DNA of 5,657 nt. Source: Pseudomonadota bacterium. GTDB lineage: Bacteria > Pseudomonadota > Gammaproteobacteria > Xanthomonadales > Xanthomonadaceae. Below the pieces are notes generated by a model. That model was given only the letters and a program-made list of their open reading frames with translations. It had not been told where the DNA came from and searched no databases. Location of the stretch: the NCBI GenBank assembly GCA_023461075.1, contig JAEWNY010000103.1:1-5657 (forward strand), read 5' to 3'. Position numbers and translations under genes: made by a program. Shown piece after piece: positions 4,889 through 5,657 of the stretch. Positions within the stretch are counted from its first letter, which is position 1, and every line of letters starts with the position of its first letter.

Positions 4889-5488
4889 ATGGGCGACGAC
4901 CTCCACCTGATCCGCTTCAATGACACCACGCGCCAGCGCTGGCGCAACGATGGCGGCTGGACCCGCGAGATCGCCATCGGTGGCGACGCAGATGACTGGG
5001 ATTGGCGGATCTCAGTGGCCGAGGTAGAGGCCGATGGCCCGTTCTCCGCGTTCCCGGGCATCGAGCGCGAGATCGTTCTGCTCGCCGGTGCCGGCATGCG
5101 GTTCGAATTCGACGATGGCGAACAAGCTTCGCTGACGCCCGAATCGCCGCGCCTGCGTTTCGATGGCGGGCGTGCCTTGCATAGCCGGCTCATCGATGGG
5201 CCCACCCGCGACTTCAACCTGATGTGGCGGCCTGGGCGCATCGATGCCGAACTGTGGCTGCGGCCGCTGGTCGGCGACAGTGTGCTGTTCGCCGAGCCGG
5301 GGGAAACCCGGGCGCTGCACATGGCCAGCGGCAGCGCCCTTCTGCCTGATGCGGACGATGCGCGACTCGACGCGGGCGATACCCTGCTGATGCGGGCCGG
5401 CGATGCGCGTGCCAGCCAGCGCGTCGCGGCAACAGGTCTCGCGATCGTGGCGCGGCTCCGCGTTCTCGACGCGCAACCGGTCAGCTGA
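4889..5488 (+). CDS. HutD/Ves-family cupin-like protein
   Basis: This 199-residue protein matches the HutD/Ves family (PF05962), small cytoplasmic proteins with a double cupin-like fold. In Pseudomonas, HutD limits histidine-utilisation gene expression; E. coli Ves is a cold- and stress-associated protein. No enzymatic reaction is established. Visible family landmarks are RNDGGWTREIA (19-29), WDWRISVAEVEADGPFSAFP (37-56), LLAGAGMRFEF (64-74) and DGPTRDFNLMWRPG (103-116). The length is normal (Ves is about 190). The ATG at 4889 begins where family similarity begins. An in-frame opening upstream runs through the terminator and comEA and is not part of the gene. No Shine-Dalgarno sequence is present and a -10-like TACACT sits six bases upstream, so the mRNA may be leaderless. 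No hut genes (hutH, hutU, hutI, hutC) are nearby, so a role in histidine use is not supported by context. The stop overlaps the stop of the convergent gene by eight bases. Confidence 0.87.
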   Translation: MGDDLHLIRFNDTTRQRWRNDGGWTREIAIGGDADDWDWRISVAEVEADGPFSAFPGIEREIVLLAGAGMRFEFDDGEQASLTPESPRLRFDGGRALHSRLIDGPTRDFNLMWRPGRIDAELWLRPLVGDSVLFAEPGETRALHMASGSALLPDADDARLDAGDTLLMRAGDARASQRVAATGLAIVARLRVLDAQPVS

Positions 5489-5657
5489 GCGCCAGCGCCA
5501 GCACCGAAGCCAGCACGGCGAGCCCCAGTCCCATCACGCTGAACACCATCTGCCGCGGCGTGCGGCCCCGCATCCACATCCAGATTCCACTGATGCCGAG
5601 CACGATCATCGCGATCGCGTAGCTGTCGGACAAGAGGATCCACAGCTTGCCGCCGCC
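5481..5657 (-). CDS. C-terminal part of a PepSY-associated membrane-helix protein (partial)
   Basis: The minus strand is open from the window edge to a TGA at 5483-5481, giving the last 58 residues of a membrane protein whose start lies beyond 5657. It begins GGGKLWILLSDSYAIAMIVL and has two hydrophobic stretches: one at visible residues 5-29, ending in WMWMRGRTPRQ, and one at about 39-58 that closes the protein (ending LASVLALALS). The pattern of an L-D-hydrophobic helix ending in G-x-W-M-W and a basic loop is typical of PepSY-associated transmembrane helix proteins of Xanthomonadaceae. These are thought to sit in the inner membrane, often near iron-uptake functions. That family call is from recognition of a short fragment and could be wrong; membrane localisation is firm. 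It converges on the HutD-family gene with an eight-base overlap of their ends. Confidence 0.6.
   Translation of the reverse strand, partial: GGGKLWILLSDSYAIAMIVLGISGIWMWMRGRTPRQMVFSVMGLGLAVLASVLALALS

Noticed and set aside
4821..4918. Short open frame of about 30 codons starting at the ATG at 4821
   Set aside because: It runs through the terminator hairpin into hutD in the wrong frame, with no ribosome binding site or coding signal.

Overview
The window is high-GC proteobacterial chromosome with dense, conventional gene content. The family mix suggests a gammaproteobacterium, most likely Xanthomonadaceae (Lysobacter/Luteimonas/Stenotrophomonas/Xanthomonas type). The clues are an AmgK-MurU cell-wall recycling pair, short GlsB/YeaQ membrane proteins, a periplasmic one-domain ComEA, a HutD/Ves protein and a PepSY-type membrane protein. 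That placement is an inference from gene content. No mobile element, CRISPR array, tRNA or rRNA was seen.

Layout. Positions 1-53 hold the probable 3' tail of a + strand gene. It faces a minus-strand operon of three closely packed genes, in transcription order a GlsB/YeaQ/YmgE-family membrane protein (2130-1837), amgK (1826-819) and murU (808-83). AmgK phosphorylates recovered MurNAc at C1 and MurU turns MurNAc-1-P into UDP-MurNAc, so the pair rebuilds a peptidoglycan precursor without MurA. An extended -10 element lies just upstream of the operon. A second GlsB/YeaQ paralogue (2522-2265) has its own extended -10 promoter and is closed by a clear intrinsic terminator (2224-2201), so the two paralogues look separately transcribed. 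Next, also on the minus strand, is a large cytoplasmic M20-family dipeptidase (4137-2632).

A divergent 240-base spacer (4138-4377) separates the dipeptidase from comEA (4378-4722, +), which encodes a secreted helix-hairpin-helix DNA-binding protein of natural competence. Between comEA and the next gene is a 166-base spacer with unusual structure. It has seven GGA motifs on the + strand and no complementary TCC up to the T-tract. At least four GGAs sit in loops of predicted small hairpins, and the series ends in a strong intrinsic terminator. This matches the architecture of CsrA/RsmA-sequestering small RNAs (CsrB/RsmY/RsmZ type) and is the main discovery candidate here: an unannotated Csr/Rsm sRNA, or a CsrA-binding 3' UTR of comEA.

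Only 23 bases after that terminator a HutD/Ves-family cupin gene begins (4889-5488, +). It has no Shine-Dalgarno sequence and a -10-like element immediately before the ATG, so it may be leaderless. Its stop overlaps by 8 bases the stop of a convergent minus-strand gene (5481 to beyond 5657) whose C-terminal part looks like a PepSY-associated membrane-helix protein.
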